Assembly (NCBI RefSeq): GCF_009828925.2
Contig: NZ_WUTY02000001.1
Coordinates: 124,001 to 188,000, forward strand
Length of the DNA stretch: 64,000 nucleotides
Reading direction: 5' to 3'
Origin: Methylicorpusculum oleiharenae
GTDB lineage: Bacteria; Pseudomonadota; Gammaproteobacteria; Methylococcales; Methylomonadaceae
The notes below the pieces were generated by a model that worked only from the letters and a program-made list of their open reading frames with translations, searched no databases and was not told where the DNA came from. Position numbers and translations under genes: made by a program. This document shows, piece after piece, positions 16,689-26,190 of this stretch; positions within the stretch are counted from its first letter, which is position 1, and each line of letters starts with the position of its first letter.

Positions 16689-18245
16689 TCACCTGCGCAT
16701 AACCCGTGCCACATCGGTTTTGGATATGATGACAGAGTCGCCTGTCAATAGTTGTATCGCTCGCCAAAAACGCTTGGATAACCCAGACCATCCTTGCCCG
16801 CGTGTCAGACGAACCAGGTAGTGCGCCTGCCGCCAAAGCCATCCGGGCTTTCTGAACTTACGCCGTAACCAACTGGTGTGCGCATCGGTAGTGAAACGCT
16901 CCAGATATTCGCAGGAAAAATCCGGGTAGTTGATAACACTCATGTTGCTGCCGTCATATTCTTCCCATCTGAAGGACCGGATCCTGCCTTCAGCCGCAAG
17001 CTCGTTATAGAAATCTGTACCGGGACAGGGTGTCGCCATGCTGAACTGAACTGAATCGATATCAAGCTCGCAGGCATATTCGAATGTTGCCTCCATCGTC
17101 TCCCGGGTTTCGTTTGTTAATCCGAATACGACGGACATGTGAGTCTTGATGCCGAGTTTACCTGCCTTATCGATCAGTTTTTCCAGGCGATGCACCTTGA
17201 GCGGTTTTTTTATTGCATCAAGGATTTCTGAGTCAGCACTGTCCAAACCGAACTTCAGGCCCACACAGCCTGCATCCGCCATGCATTCCAGCATCTCGTC
17301 ATTTAAGGCAATGGCATCGCCCATCGCCGACCAGGCAATATTCAAATGACGCCGTTTGATCTCAGCGCAAAGCTGACGCACATGTTTCCTATTCGAGGTA
17401 AAGTTGTCATCATCAAAATAGATTTCCTTGACGTCAAACTTGTTAATCAGCAGTTGCATCTCGTCAACGATGCGCGGGGCGCTGAAGTAACGTTGCGGCT
17501 CGCCACGGTACAACACTTGTATCCAGACGCAGAAGTTACAGCGATAGGGGCATCCGCGGCTAGTGTGCATGCTTGCCGTCGGGGTATGTTGAAACATCCC
17601 GTCATAATAAGCGGTGATTGCCGGTTCCGAATTCCGGGGAAATAGGTGCCGTGCAGGCGGCGGTAATTGGTCAAGAGGATCGATAAGGGGCGCCTGCGGA
17701 TTGACAAGTACTCGTCCATCATTTGCCCGATAGGCTAATCCTGCCACATTTGCCAGCGGGACACCCTCTCGCAAGGCTTTGGTCAAGTTAAGGCATGCCA
17801 GCTCGTATTCGCCTATCAGTATGAAATCGATATGAGAGTGCTGCTTCAGTAATTCACTTGCAAACACACTGGCATGAGAGCCTGCTACTACGATTTTTGC
17901 TCCGGTTTGTTCTTTGAGTTGATAGGAAAATCGCAATGCATCAACAATCACGGCGGTATTCGGTTCCAGAAGAATAACGGCCGGCTTTGTTTCGAGTGCA
18001 CCCTGCAAAAACTCATTCTCGGAAAGATTCAATGGGACGCCGTCGATCACGGAAATATTAAAACCTTCGCGCTCGAGTAATGCCGCAGTATACGCGAGGA
18101 AGAAAGGAAAGGTCACATAACGCGGCCGTTCGGTTGACTGTTTCAATAAAGTGAGCGGGAAACGCATGCCCGAGCCCAGCATGTAGCGTTCCAGTCCGTC
18201 GGATAGAGGGCGGCGAAAGGCTGGATTGGCGATCAAAATATTCAT
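16689..18245 (-). CDS. B12-binding radical SAM enzyme (second of a pair)
   Basis: 518 residues with the same architecture as its neighbour and the cluster motif at the same residues (C232, C236, C239, in SRGCPYRCNFC). The B12 domain carries FPFFLAYTAALLEREG, VILLEPNT, KIVVAGSHASVF and ILIGEYE. The radical SAM part includes YFDDDNFTSNRK, GLKFGLDSADSEILDAI and MSVVFGLTNET. The sequences differ enough to suggest sequential rather than identical reactions. A gap of about 90 bases separates the two genes on one strand. Confidence 0.85.
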   Translation of the reverse strand: MNILIANPAFRRPLSDGLERYMLGSGMRFPLTLLKQSTERPRYVTFPFFLAYTAALLEREGFNISVIDGVPLNLSENEFLQGALETKPAVILLEPNTAVIVDALRFSYQLKEQTGAKIVVAGSHASVFASELLKQHSHIDFILIGEYELACLNLTKALREGVPLANVAGLAYRANDGRVLVNPQAPLIDPLDQLPPPARHLFPRNSEPAITAYYDGMFQHTPTASMHTSRGCPYRCNFCVWIQVLYRGEPQRYFSAPRIVDEMQLLINKFDVKEIYFDDDNFTSNRKHVRQLCAEIKRRHLNIAWSAMGDAIALNDEMLECMADAGCVGLKFGLDSADSEILDAIKKPLKVHRLEKLIDKAGKLGIKTHMSVVFGLTNETRETMEATFEYACELDIDSVQFSMATPCPGTDFYNELAAEGRIRSFRWEEYDGSNMSVINYPDFSCEYLERFTTDAHTSWLRRKFRKPGWLWRQAHYLVRLTRGQGWSGLSKRFWRAIQLLTGDSVIISKTDVARVMRR

Positions 18246-18555
18246 TTAATTGCGCGTGAAACCCCGCCGTTCAGGGCGAGGAGGTAAGCGCGTCAGCCAT
18301 AGCCGACCCTCTCCACGCATTCTCCGTAATTTGGCTTACTTGGTTGTAGTTAATTCACATTATTTAAGTTAAAAATTGAAACATGGGTAATAACGCATAT
18401 AAATTGCCGCACGATGAATGATCTTGGACGTGTCCAGAGTATTCAACAACACTTGATCGCGACATCAATGCGAACGCGAGCGGGCTGCTCGTTAATAGCC
18501 TTTGGAGATTGAGTTAGTCATGTTCGGTTAGTCCGCATAAGCATCGTTCGTTGAA
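18246..18555. other. Intergenic stretch with an IS605-like end hairpin
   Basis: No gene. At 18262-18281 there is a hairpin CCCCGCC-GTTCA-GGGCGAGG set in a context (GTGAAACCCCGCC, then GAGGAGG) that resembles right ends of IS200/IS605-type elements. No transposase or TnpB remnant accompanies it. The rest is unremarkable. Confidence 0.4.
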
Positions 18556-19371
18556 TTAGGAATCCCCTTCCTTTAGAGTAGGGAGAAGCCAAGACTCGAC
18601 CTTGTTTATAGCAAAAAAACGATCTTTAAGAACATGACTTGCGAACTCGAAAGCCCCCGGATAAACCCTCGACCGGTAATGGGGCTCATGGATGAAGCGG
18701 TGAATCCATTCAACACCCAGAGCGGAGACCCAGAATGGCGCCCGGTATTTTTCGCCTGCATATACGCCGATCGTGCCCCCGCCAATATGCCAGCACAGTG
18801 CACCACTGCATATTTCGCGGGCATCCAGCAGGATTCGCTCTGATTTCGGGGTACCCGCACCTACCAGGACAACATCAACATCCGAATGTTTGCGCAAAAT
18901 TTCCTTATAAGCGTCGGCATCTGAAAAGCCATGAAATGCTTCGGCGATTCGCCAAGCACCTTGGCGCGTATTGATATACTCGGCGGCAAGTTTTACTTGG
19001 TGCGGCGTACCGCCGATGAGAAGCGCATTGATACGTTGGAAAGGAGGCCAGTCCAGCGCACGGTCACACAATGCCGTTGCAACCACACGGGGCGGCGTTT
19101 GCCTGAACAAAATACGAAACACCAAGGAGACACCTACACCGTCAATGCAAATAAGGTCGCATGCATGCAAAAACTTGCGCACAACCGGTTCGCGATGGGC
19201 AAAATTGTATACGTGCGGGTTAAGAAAGCCCACAAGTTGGCCTTGTCTGGCGGGCTTGCGTATCCACTCCTGTAGAAAAGCATCTAACTCCGGCAGGTTA
19301 CCGGTATGTAGTGGCAACCTGCCGAACTTATAGGGCTTTATGCCAAAATTAGTGGCAGTAAGCACGGTCAT
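18556..19371 (-). CDS. WecG/TagA/CpsF-family glycosyltransferase
   Basis: 271 residues, near the usual 240-260. Family motifs are FLNPHVYNFAHREP, DLICIDGVGVSLVFRILF, NALLIGGTPHQVK, DVVLVGAGTPKSERIL and AGEKYRAPFWVSALGVEWIHRF, then a basic HEPHYRSRVYPG. Members transfer N-acetylmannosaminuronic acid or similar sugars to polyprenyl-linked intermediates at the inner face of the membrane. It starts inside the last 23 bases of the upstream epimerase gene, so translation is coupled. The paralogue at 13140-13747 is broken, leaving this the only working copy here. Confidence 0.88.
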   Translation of the reverse strand: MTVLTATNFGIKPYKFGRLPLHTGNLPELDAFLQEWIRKPARQGQLVGFLNPHVYNFAHREPVVRKFLHACDLICIDGVGVSLVFRILFRQTPPRVVATALCDRALDWPPFQRINALLIGGTPHQVKLAAEYINTRQGAWRIAEAFHGFSDADAYKEILRKHSDVDVVLVGAGTPKSERILLDAREICSGALCWHIGGGTIGVYAGEKYRAPFWVSALGVEWIHRFIHEPHYRSRVYPGAFEFASHVLKDRFFAINKVESWLLPTLKEGDS

Positions 19372-20377
19372 TGCCTAATTCGCTGCTACTGTGTCCGCTA
19401 ACGGTTGGTTGTCGAGCGTTCTTGATCGCACGGGCCCGGTAGTGGTTTAAAATGCGTTCAAGGCCGTTCGACAAGCTGATACTTGGCCGCCATCCCGTAT
19501 CGGCAATGGCTTTTGCGATGTCTGGAACCTTGTCGAAGGCTTCGATATACCGATTACCATAGAGGCTTACCGGATCCACGTACTGCAACGTGGAGCTTGA
19601 ATTGCACAAGCGCACGATGGCTAATGCTAATTCTTCTATCCTAATGACGCTATCCGGGTGACCAATGTTGTAAATATTGTTCAGCCGTCCTTTTGCCTGC
19701 ACCTGGATGATACCGTTTACAAGATCGAGAACATGGCAGAAAGAACGAACCTGTTGGCCGGTGCCGAAAATTTGCAGTTCTTGTCCACTTAGTGCGGATT
19801 CGAAAAACTTAGGGATGACGAAACCAATGGCTGAACTTTGCCATTCTCCCATTGCATTGAATGGTCGAACAATCCGGAGTTCGAATGCGCCTTCCTCGGC
19901 GAGGTTCAGCAACACATGTTCAGCCGTTAACTTAGCAAGTGCATACTCCATTCTGGCGCCGCGCTTGCATGGCACAATCTGCTCAGCGGATTCTTGAAAC
20001 CGCCCGTCCCGCCCGTAAACCTCTGACGATGAGACGTAGAGGAGACGGGCACCTGAATGGCTTGCAATCCGAGCAGCTTTCTCTGCCAGGGCGAGAATTT
20101 CTTGTGCGATGTAACCGTACTTTTCCAAGATGCCGAGCGATCCTACGGGACTAGCTAGATGATAGACCTCGTTAAATATGCCCATGTCGTCGGACATGGT
20201 TCGAAAATCTGTGGTGAGAATTGTGATACGGCCAATCAGATCGGAAAAATCCAGTTGGGTCGAGCTTAGATTGTCAACAACTACAATCCTGCTGTCCGGT
20301 TCTGTCTCCAATAAGCGCTTGCAGAGGTGATAGCCTATGAACCCAAGCCCACCGCTTACGAGAATTTGCTTTTCCAT
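19349..20377 (-). CDS. NAD-dependent epimerase/dehydratase (UDP-sugar type)
   Basis: 342 residues from ATG 20377, which has AGGTGT upstream and directly precedes the Rossmann motif SGGLGFIGYHLCKRL. The extended SDR triad appears in YVSSSEVYG and YALAKLTAEH. RIVRPFNAMG and the FGTGQQVRSFCHVLDLV segment resemble UDP-glucuronate decarboxylase/4-epimerase-type enzymes acting on nucleotide sugars. It lies first in a tightly coupled pair with the WecG-type transferase. Exact product not deducible. Confidence 0.85.
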   Translation of the reverse strand: MEKQILVSGGLGFIGYHLCKRLLETEPDSRIVVVDNLSSTQLDFSDLIGRITILTTDFRTMSDDMGIFNEVYHLASPVGSLGILEKYGYIAQEILALAEKAARIASHSGARLLYVSSSEVYGRDGRFQESAEQIVPCKRGARMEYALAKLTAEHVLLNLAEEGAFELRIVRPFNAMGEWQSSAIGFVIPKFFESALSGQELQIFGTGQQVRSFCHVLDLVNGIIQVQAKGRLNNIYNIGHPDSVIRIEELALAIVRLCNSSSTLQYVDPVSLYGNRYIEAFDKVPDIAKAIADTGWRPSISLSNGLERILNHYRARAIKNARQPTVSGHSSSELGNDRAYCH

Positions 20378-20623
20378 TATTGAACACCTGTAGGTTTGAT
20401 TATTCCTTGAGATTTGCAAAACGGAGGCAATTAAGTCCGACTCCAACGCATTTGTTTATTCTAACAAAAAATATCATTGTCTTAATGTAATAAATCAATG
20501 CCCAACTGGAATTCTTTCCAAGGAACGGGGCGGCTTATTTTTTGTAAACAGTAAAAGATAATGACGGAATTATAATTGTCGAATTGACGGGTACGGTCTA
20601 ATAAATACCAGACGCTGGAATAT

Positions 20624-21241
20624 TTATCGGCTATCGACAATTCGCTTGACCCGAAACGCTTCAGCATAGGATTTGCATATTTGCGCGCCACGCAGGCAGG
20701 CTTGAGCACGAAGGGTTTCCGGTGACCTGTGTCCACGGACCTGTGAGGCATAAAGCGCGTAAGCCGTTAATTTGCGCTCGATTTGTATCTCACGGAAGTA
20801 GGTTGGTTCGCTTGGCGCCGAATGAAACCAGACCACACTGTCGGGCTGTTCAAATATCAGCACATTCGGCACAAACCAATTGCTGTCATGCGGCCGGGTA
20901 GCCACCAATCCGGCATCGTATACCGCCCGATGATCTTGGTTATAAGAAGGCTCGGGCATAAGCACGGTAAGAGGTTTCAGCCGGTTTATGGTTTGTTCTA
21001 TGGTAGGGATAAGATCGGGCATCCGGTAATTGTTTACCGGATTATCGAGCACTTCCCATTGGAACTCGAGCATTCCGGCAGCTCGTTCCAGCTCTTGTAT
21101 TCGTTCGTTACGAGAAACAGTAGGCCGGTCCTCTGCGCCGAAGTAAAGCACAAAGCAGTCAGGCCCTAAAAAGGAAAAGCAGCCCAACACCTCATCGTCG
21201 ATGTGCGGGGACAATATTAGGATGTTATGATTCGCGGCCAT
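20624..21241 (-). CDS. PIG-L-family N-deacetylase
   Basis: 205 residues from ATG 21241, where homology starts (NILILSPHIDDEVLGC). The zinc site is PHIDDE near the N-terminus and a later histidine in NQDHRAVYDAG. The family removes acetyl groups from N-acetylated sugars or related amides. Start 21313 would extend into the divergent glycosyltransferase promoter and is less likely. Placed beside two glycosyltransferases and sugar epimerases, it probably deacetylates an intermediate of the same glycan. It is divergent from the forward-strand GT4 gene with about 96 bases between. Confidence 0.82.
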   Translation of the reverse strand: MAANHNILILSPHIDDEVLGCFSFLGPDCFVLYFGAEDRPTVSRNERIQELERAAGMLEFQWEVLDNPVNNYRMPDLIPTIEQTINRLKPLTVLMPEPSYNQDHRAVYDAGLVATRPHDSNWFVPNVLIFEQPDSVVWFHSAPSEPTYFREIQIERKLTAYALYASQVRGHRSPETLRAQACLRGAQICKSYAEAFRVKRIVDSR

Positions 21242-21337
21242 TTCGGCATTGTATTCGAAGATTCCGGAAAATACATCTCTATGCAAATCTCCTGCGGACT
21301 TACGCAGTCCCAAACACCATCCCAGTCCGGACGTAAA

Positions 21338-22495
21338 ATGCGTATTTTAATTATTCAGAACCACTACATTGGTTTCGGCGGCGACGATGTTGTAGTTGCG
21401 GCCGAAACCTCGCTCCTTCAATCAAAGGGGCACGAAGTGTCATTGTGGAGTTTACGAAATGACGACCTCACTCATTTGAGACCTAAAATCGAAACAGCGC
21501 TGAATTTGACTTATAACCACAAAGTGAAAGCGGCTCTGGCTAAACATATTGCTAAATTTCGTCCGGATGTGATGCATTGCCATAACCTGTTTCCCCGTAT
21601 TACCCCGGCCGCTTATGATGCTGCACGAGAGGCTAACGTGCCGATAGTGCAGACCTTGCACGATTTTCGTTCTTTTTGCTGCGCCGGCGCCTTCCTTTAT
21701 AGGAAAGAACTGCCATGCGAGCTTTGCGTGACCGGCTCGTCCTATTGGGGGGCTTGGCACCGTTGCTACCGAGGGTCTTGGGTTGGCTCCCTTGTGCTAT
21801 CACATACGCTCGATTTCCATCGGCGGCACAAAACCTTGCAGCGGCAAATACAACGTTTTATTGCACCATCGGAAGCATCGAAATACCGGTTTGTTGCTGC
21901 CGGATTGCCGGACGACCGCATCATCGTCAAGCCTAATTTCATCAAGGATCCAGGCTATATACTTTGTGAAAATCGCAAAGGCGCGTTATTCGCTGGCCGA
22001 CTTAGTCCTGAAAAAGGCATAACAACACTGATTAAGGCATGGGAACATATCCGATATCCATTAAGTATTCTTGGAAACGGGCCCCTGATGAAAAACCTTC
22101 AAAGAATACCCAACCCATGCCTGACATTTCTCGGACATCAACCTAATTCTGAAGTTGGGCGTTTCATGAGCCAAGCCGAGTTTTTGGTGATGCCGTCTGA
22201 ATGGATTGAAACATTTGGAATGGTCATCGTGGAGGCATTCGCCTACGGCTTGCCGGTTATTGCCAGCCGGTTGGGCGCTATGGCCGAAATTATCGATGAC
22301 GGCGTCACCGGCCTGCATTTTATCTCCGGAGATGCCAACGACTTAGCGGCAAAGGTTAATTGGGCGATTTCCCACCCTGAACGAATGGCGGAAATGGGCG
22401 TTGCTGCACGGCGTGTTTATGAGGCCAGATACAACGAACACGAAAATTACCGGCAGCTTATTCAAATATATGAATCTGCACAAGCAAAGGTCTAA
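21338..22495 (+). CDS. GT4-family glycosyltransferase
   Basis: 385 residues from ATG 21338, with GGACG upstream. Earlier in-frame starts lie inside the PIG-L promoter. The GT-B fold is clear: MRILIIQNHYIGFGGDDVV, the acceptor-side HCHNLFPRITPAAYDAAR and VQTLHDFRSFCCAG. The C-terminal donor domain holds GALFAGRLSPEKGITTLIKAW and LGNGPLMK, then VMPSEWIETFGMVIVEAFAYGLPVIAS with the ExFG..xxE donor motif. It is the only forward gene of the locus. Confidence 0.88.
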   Translation: MRILIIQNHYIGFGGDDVVVAAETSLLQSKGHEVSLWSLRNDDLTHLRPKIETALNLTYNHKVKAALAKHIAKFRPDVMHCHNLFPRITPAAYDAAREANVPIVQTLHDFRSFCCAGAFLYRKELPCELCVTGSSYWGAWHRCYRGSWVGSLVLSHTLDFHRRHKTLQRQIQRFIAPSEASKYRFVAAGLPDDRIIVKPNFIKDPGYILCENRKGALFAGRLSPEKGITTLIKAWEHIRYPLSILGNGPLMKNLQRIPNPCLTFLGHQPNSEVGRFMSQAEFLVMPSEWIETFGMVIVEAFAYGLPVIASRLGAMAEIIDDGVTGLHFISGDANDLAAKVNWAISHPERMAEMGVAARRVYEARYNEHENYRQLIQIYESAQAKV

Positions 22496-22520
22496 AAGCT
22501 GGTACGCACTCGTGCTGAGT

Positions 22521-23708
22521 TTAAGGGTGTTTAAGGCATGACATAATGCCTTCGGCGAAGCGTTCCGCCATATTTTCAATAGTATATTGCTGTGAACTGA
22601 TTAATGCACCATTACTTAACTCTTGCAGACGGGATTCTGCTCCAAGCAAAGAAATAATTTCGTCTGCATAAACCCGGACATCGTCGACAATCAACAGCCC
22701 GTTTACGCCATCGTTTAGGTAATCGATTTCGGGACTATGAACCGGAATATCGGTAGTGATCAACGGCAATCCTGCGGCGAAGGCATCCAAGATAACGAGC
22801 CCAACAAGTCCCGGACAGAGGAGTAATTTTGACAGGCGAAAGCACAACGCCTTTTCCTTACCGAAAGAAGGACCGAGATAATGAATACGATGATCACTGT
22901 CGGCAGCCTGTCGCACTAGATCCCTCATGACGCCATCACCCAGCAACAGCAAGTGGAAGTCGGGCCGATCGGCATGAATTAATTTCACCACCTCAAATAA
23001 AAACTCCAAACGCTTATCGCCGTACAACCCGCCGCAGAACACGCCAATTGGCGCATCGATAGGAATATGATTTACTTTTGCAAAGTCTTGTAACTCAGCC
23101 GTTGTCACCGACAACAGTGCCGAGCGAAAGCCGGAAACATCCACGCTGTTGTTGAGGACGGTAATCTGCTTACTTGGTATGCCATCAAGTAACAGGTAGT
23201 CGCGTGTCCCTGCCGTGTAAGCGAACCACCATTGCCCTGCTCGCGTTATTGTACGACGCAGCAGCTCCGTGAACGAACCCTCACCGGTTCGTAACTTCTT
23301 CCACCATACCCAGTAAGCAAGTTTGGGACGTCCTAACAGCGCGACAATGCTAAGAGGGTAATTCAACAAATGCCCGTTAGCGTTGAGCACAATGACTAGA
23401 TCTGAGGATAGCATCCGCCAAAATATCGGTTGGTAGAGCACCTTACCACCAAAAAACCAGTAGTTTTTGACCTTCAGACCAATTGACTCAGGCAAATCGA
23501 CTAAGTCACGCTTGGCAGCTTGGTCGGCATTCGGTGTCCCATAGGCAACTTGCAGCTTGATATCATTCTGTAGTAAATGTTGATAGAGCAATTCGTAAAG
23601 CTTCGATCGATAGTGCGGAACCACCGGCTGGACGATAAGAACGCGAGCACGCATGTAATAAGTGACTTTAGAGCCTCTAAATAAAGCTCTTAATTTTCTA
23701 AACATCAC
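22521..23708 (-). CDS. GT4-like glycosyltransferase
   Basis: 395 residues; homology begins at about RARVLIVQPVVPHYRSKLYELL, so starts at 23705 or 23654 are possible. The C-terminal domain carries GVFCGGLYGDKRLEFLFEVV, LLLLGDGVMRDLVRQ, LLLCPGLVGLVILDAFAAGLPLITTD and NGLLI, typical of GT-B enzymes. It converges with the forward GT4 gene, with 25 bases between stops. With the deacetylase, WecG-type transferase and epimerases it completes a glycan assembly set. No polymerase, flippase or priming transferase is visible in the window. Confidence 0.82.
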   Translation of the reverse strand: MMFRKLRALFRGSKVTYYMRARVLIVQPVVPHYRSKLYELLYQHLLQNDIKLQVAYGTPNADQAAKRDLVDLPESIGLKVKNYWFFGGKVLYQPIFWRMLSSDLVIVLNANGHLLNYPLSIVALLGRPKLAYWVWWKKLRTGEGSFTELLRRTITRAGQWWFAYTAGTRDYLLLDGIPSKQITVLNNSVDVSGFRSALLSVTTAELQDFAKVNHIPIDAPIGVFCGGLYGDKRLEFLFEVVKLIHADRPDFHLLLLGDGVMRDLVRQAADSDHRIHYLGPSFGKEKALCFRLSKLLLCPGLVGLVILDAFAAGLPLITTDIPVHSPEIDYLNDGVNGLLIVDDVRVYADEIISLLGAESRLQELSNGALISSQQYTIENMAERFAEGIMSCLKHP

Positions 23709-24034
23709 TTAGTTCGACTTTGTCATGTTGTTTTTACCACTTACTCATTTTGGACAGTTTTTCTTTTTCTTGATTAAAGCCACAGGTAGTTTTGATAATC
23801 CTTGCAGACATAAAGATAAATTGTTAATGAGTGATCTTGCCAGTTCATTGATGTTTTAGTTTGTTGAGTATAGTTAGCGCCTGAAAGAAAACCCAATTAA
23901 GCTATACAACACAATATGTTATAATTAAACAGAAGCACCAAGACCTATCGTGCTAACACCGATCTTACCACTCATCCGCCTAAAATTGGCTTGTGAGTGG
24001 ATAAATCCACACAATCTTCCTCACGTGAAAATAC
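23709..24034. other. Intergenic stretch
   Basis: A+T-rich, no gene. Near 23971 there is a CCACTCA...TGAGTGG inverted pair of 7-base arms about 19 bases apart, just before the transposase fragment. It could be a relic element end or an unrelated hairpin. Confidence 0.4.
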
Positions 24035-24370
24035 ATGCGCACTGTCATCCAGCCGCAACTGAAACTTGGCGAAATGAATATTGTCGCTATTGTCATCGAG
24101 CCCAAGTCGCGTGACGATATCCCTCAACTCTTGCGCGGCCTGCAATGCATTTACACCGAACCGGCCTTGCGCGAACGCATCTTCGCCATTCTCAAGGATG
24201 TGCTGCCCGAGCGAGTGGGCGCGCCAGGTAAGGCGAGCGTAACAACAGGACGTCCCGGTATGGTGCATTGGAAGATCCTGGTGCTGGGTGTACTGCGTTT
24301 AGGGCTGAATGCCGATTACGACCGCATTCAAGAATTGGCCAATCAGCATGCGACAACTACGCTGACATTT
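24035..24370 (+). pseudogene. ISNCY-like transposase, N-terminal fragment
   Basis: About 110 codons match the start of a transposase group listed as not classified (ISNCY). The visible parts are KSRDDIPQLLRGLQCIYTEP, LRERIFAILKDVLPE and GRPGMVHWKILVLGVLRLGL, then YDRIQELANQHA. The expected continuation (a LRQMLGH-type segment) is lost, replaced by unrelated codons ending at 24409. The catalytic part is absent, so this is a dead remnant. It ends by overlapping the 3' end of the convergent GGDEF gene. Confidence 0.75.
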
Positions 24371-24387
24371 ACCGCAACATTCACATA

Positions 24388-25509
24388 CTATTTTTTACTC
24401 GTAACCTGACTGCTCCTGACACAATTCTTGCCATCACGTTTTGCCAGATATACGCCCTCATCTGCTGCCTTCAATAGAGCATCTGGTGTTTCCATCACAT
24501 CTTTACGTACAGCAACGCCCACACTAATGCTACCTAACCAAATACCTTCACCGACTGTTACCTGCAAGTTGGCGATGTTCTTACGTATCAATTCCGCTAA
24601 ATTGATTGCTCCTTCCAGGGGCGTATCCCTGCAAATGATGAGAAATTCATCTCCACCCAAACGACAAACAATTTCATCGGTCCGGACGCTATATTTCAAT
24701 TCTCGAGCCAAGACTTGCAATAGAGCATCGCCAGAATCATGACCATAGTTGTCATTGATCTGTTTGAAACCATCGGCATCAATCATCATGCAAGCCAACA
24801 GCGAAGCTTTTGCATCGGTGGCACTCCAAAGTTGGCGTAATACATTCATGGCGTAGCGACGATTGGGTAATTCGGTCAACACATCCGTCATGGCTATTTT
24901 TTCTAGTTGAACATTGGCATCACTCAATGCTTGTGTTCTCTCCTGAACTTTTGATTCCAGAGTTTTGTTCATCTCTTGCAATACCAAATTACGTGCGGAT
25001 AACTGGTGGAATAAACCAGTTAAGGCAGCCAATAGGGGTTCAGTGGTTTGCGAACGGTTTTTTTCATCAGCCAAATAAGCGTCTTGTGCAGATTTTCCCG
25101 CCTTTATCGCGGCCAATTGCCTAGCCATATCCTGATCCACTCCTAAAATATGGTAGGCCAGCCAATTAATCAGAAAACCTAATAACTGCTCACTGCCTGC
25201 ACCAGATGTAGGACAAAGCTCTGCTTTCATAGCAAAAACTTGCTGCATGAAACTATTGTGCTCATTCTTTTGAAATTGGAGATGCCTGTCGTCTATTCCC
25301 GACTCAAGCATCAGTTTCTCCTCGTCCTGAAAGTGATATTGAGCGTAATCAGCCAGTCGACTCAACAAATCCTCGATATCGGCCAACTTTAACTCATTTT
25401 CTGTTAATAGCTCGCCAAACTCGTTCATCATATCCACCAATTTATGATGTTGATCGTCAACATCTGCCAATCCGGTTAGATACATTTCCCCCCATTGAAA
25501 TGACTGCAT
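24388..25509 (-). CDS. Bacteriohemerythrin-GGDEF diguanylate cyclase
   Basis: 373 residues from ATG 25509, preceded by AGGGGGAT. The N-terminal hemerythrin domain (residues 1-135) has the diiron ligands: H21 in DDQHHKL, the YAQYHFQDEEKLM pair, later histidines in DRHLQFQKNEHNSF, and YHILGVDQD. A coiled coil (LQEMNKTLESKVQERTQAL) links to a GGDEF domain with a canonical RLGGDEFLII. It should make c-di-GMP in response to oxygen or diiron redox state, as shown for a Vibrio homologue of the same layout. Cytosolic, no membrane segment. Stands alone with its own promoter region. Confidence 0.9.
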   Translation of the reverse strand: MQSFQWGEMYLTGLADVDDQHHKLVDMMNEFGELLTENELKLADIEDLLSRLADYAQYHFQDEEKLMLESGIDDRHLQFQKNEHNSFMQQVFAMKAELCPTSGAGSEQLLGFLINWLAYHILGVDQDMARQLAAIKAGKSAQDAYLADEKNRSQTTEPLLAALTGLFHQLSARNLVLQEMNKTLESKVQERTQALSDANVQLEKIAMTDVLTELPNRRYAMNVLRQLWSATDAKASLLACMMIDADGFKQINDNYGHDSGDALLQVLARELKYSVRTDEIVCRLGGDEFLIICRDTPLEGAINLAELIRKNIANLQVTVGEGIWLGSISVGVAVRKDVMETPDALLKAADEGVYLAKRDGKNCVRSSQVTSKK

Positions 25510-26190
25510 GAAAATCCCCCTTAAATTATGTGCGCTAGCCAACCTGATCTATAAGGCATGTCGACGTTATAATTCCAATGATTGCTCAGGTTTAGTTTCT
25601 TGATTTCATAATCGGTTTTTCTTGCACCTATCCGGCTTTTCATCTCAGATTAATTGGTTTTAAAAGTTCAGTTTTTCTCACATTAAGTGCCACTGGGATT
25701 TTGCCTTATCACATTAAGTGATTTTATCTTTTAGAACTTCTCATTTTTTTGATTCCATTCAGAGCATAAAAATGAGGTGTTGTGAGTACAAAGCCCATTA
25801 AGCGGCCACTCGAAATTTTTAATTGTATTTGACTTTGGACTGGTAATTCAGGCCAAAAGCAAACCGCTAAGTTGTAGTCTTTAGTGACAGCCGCTAAGGA
25901 GATAGGTGTTAAGTGATATCTATTTGAAATTAAGATATACACACAAAAGGGAAAAGAGACGGTGCGACAACGAACATTAACTCAGCGTTAAGGACATGGA
26001 TTTTTTCGAACCGTTTGTGTGTGGGTTGGGCGGGTGGTTACTACCCGAACTGCTGCCGTCGGCAACTGCAATTATCTGACGAAAATATAGTTTTGACTCG
26101 GTTCATTTTTAACCAAACGTGGGATGGCACTTTCAACCGTTATTTGGTAACTACCCAAGGTTAGCCTGGGCCGGATAATTGCTGGCTCGC
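25510..26190. other. Long intergenic stretch
   Basis: About 680 bases. It includes the hemerythrin-GGDEF promoter region and an exact 11-base direct repeat CACATTAAGTG (25679-25689 and 25710-25720, 31 bases apart). The second copy lies inside a TCAC-N5-GTGA palindrome. A GTG-started 72-codon reverse frame at 25724-25942 looks mildly protein-like in its second half but has no good ribosome-binding site. No firm gene. Confidence 0.4.
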
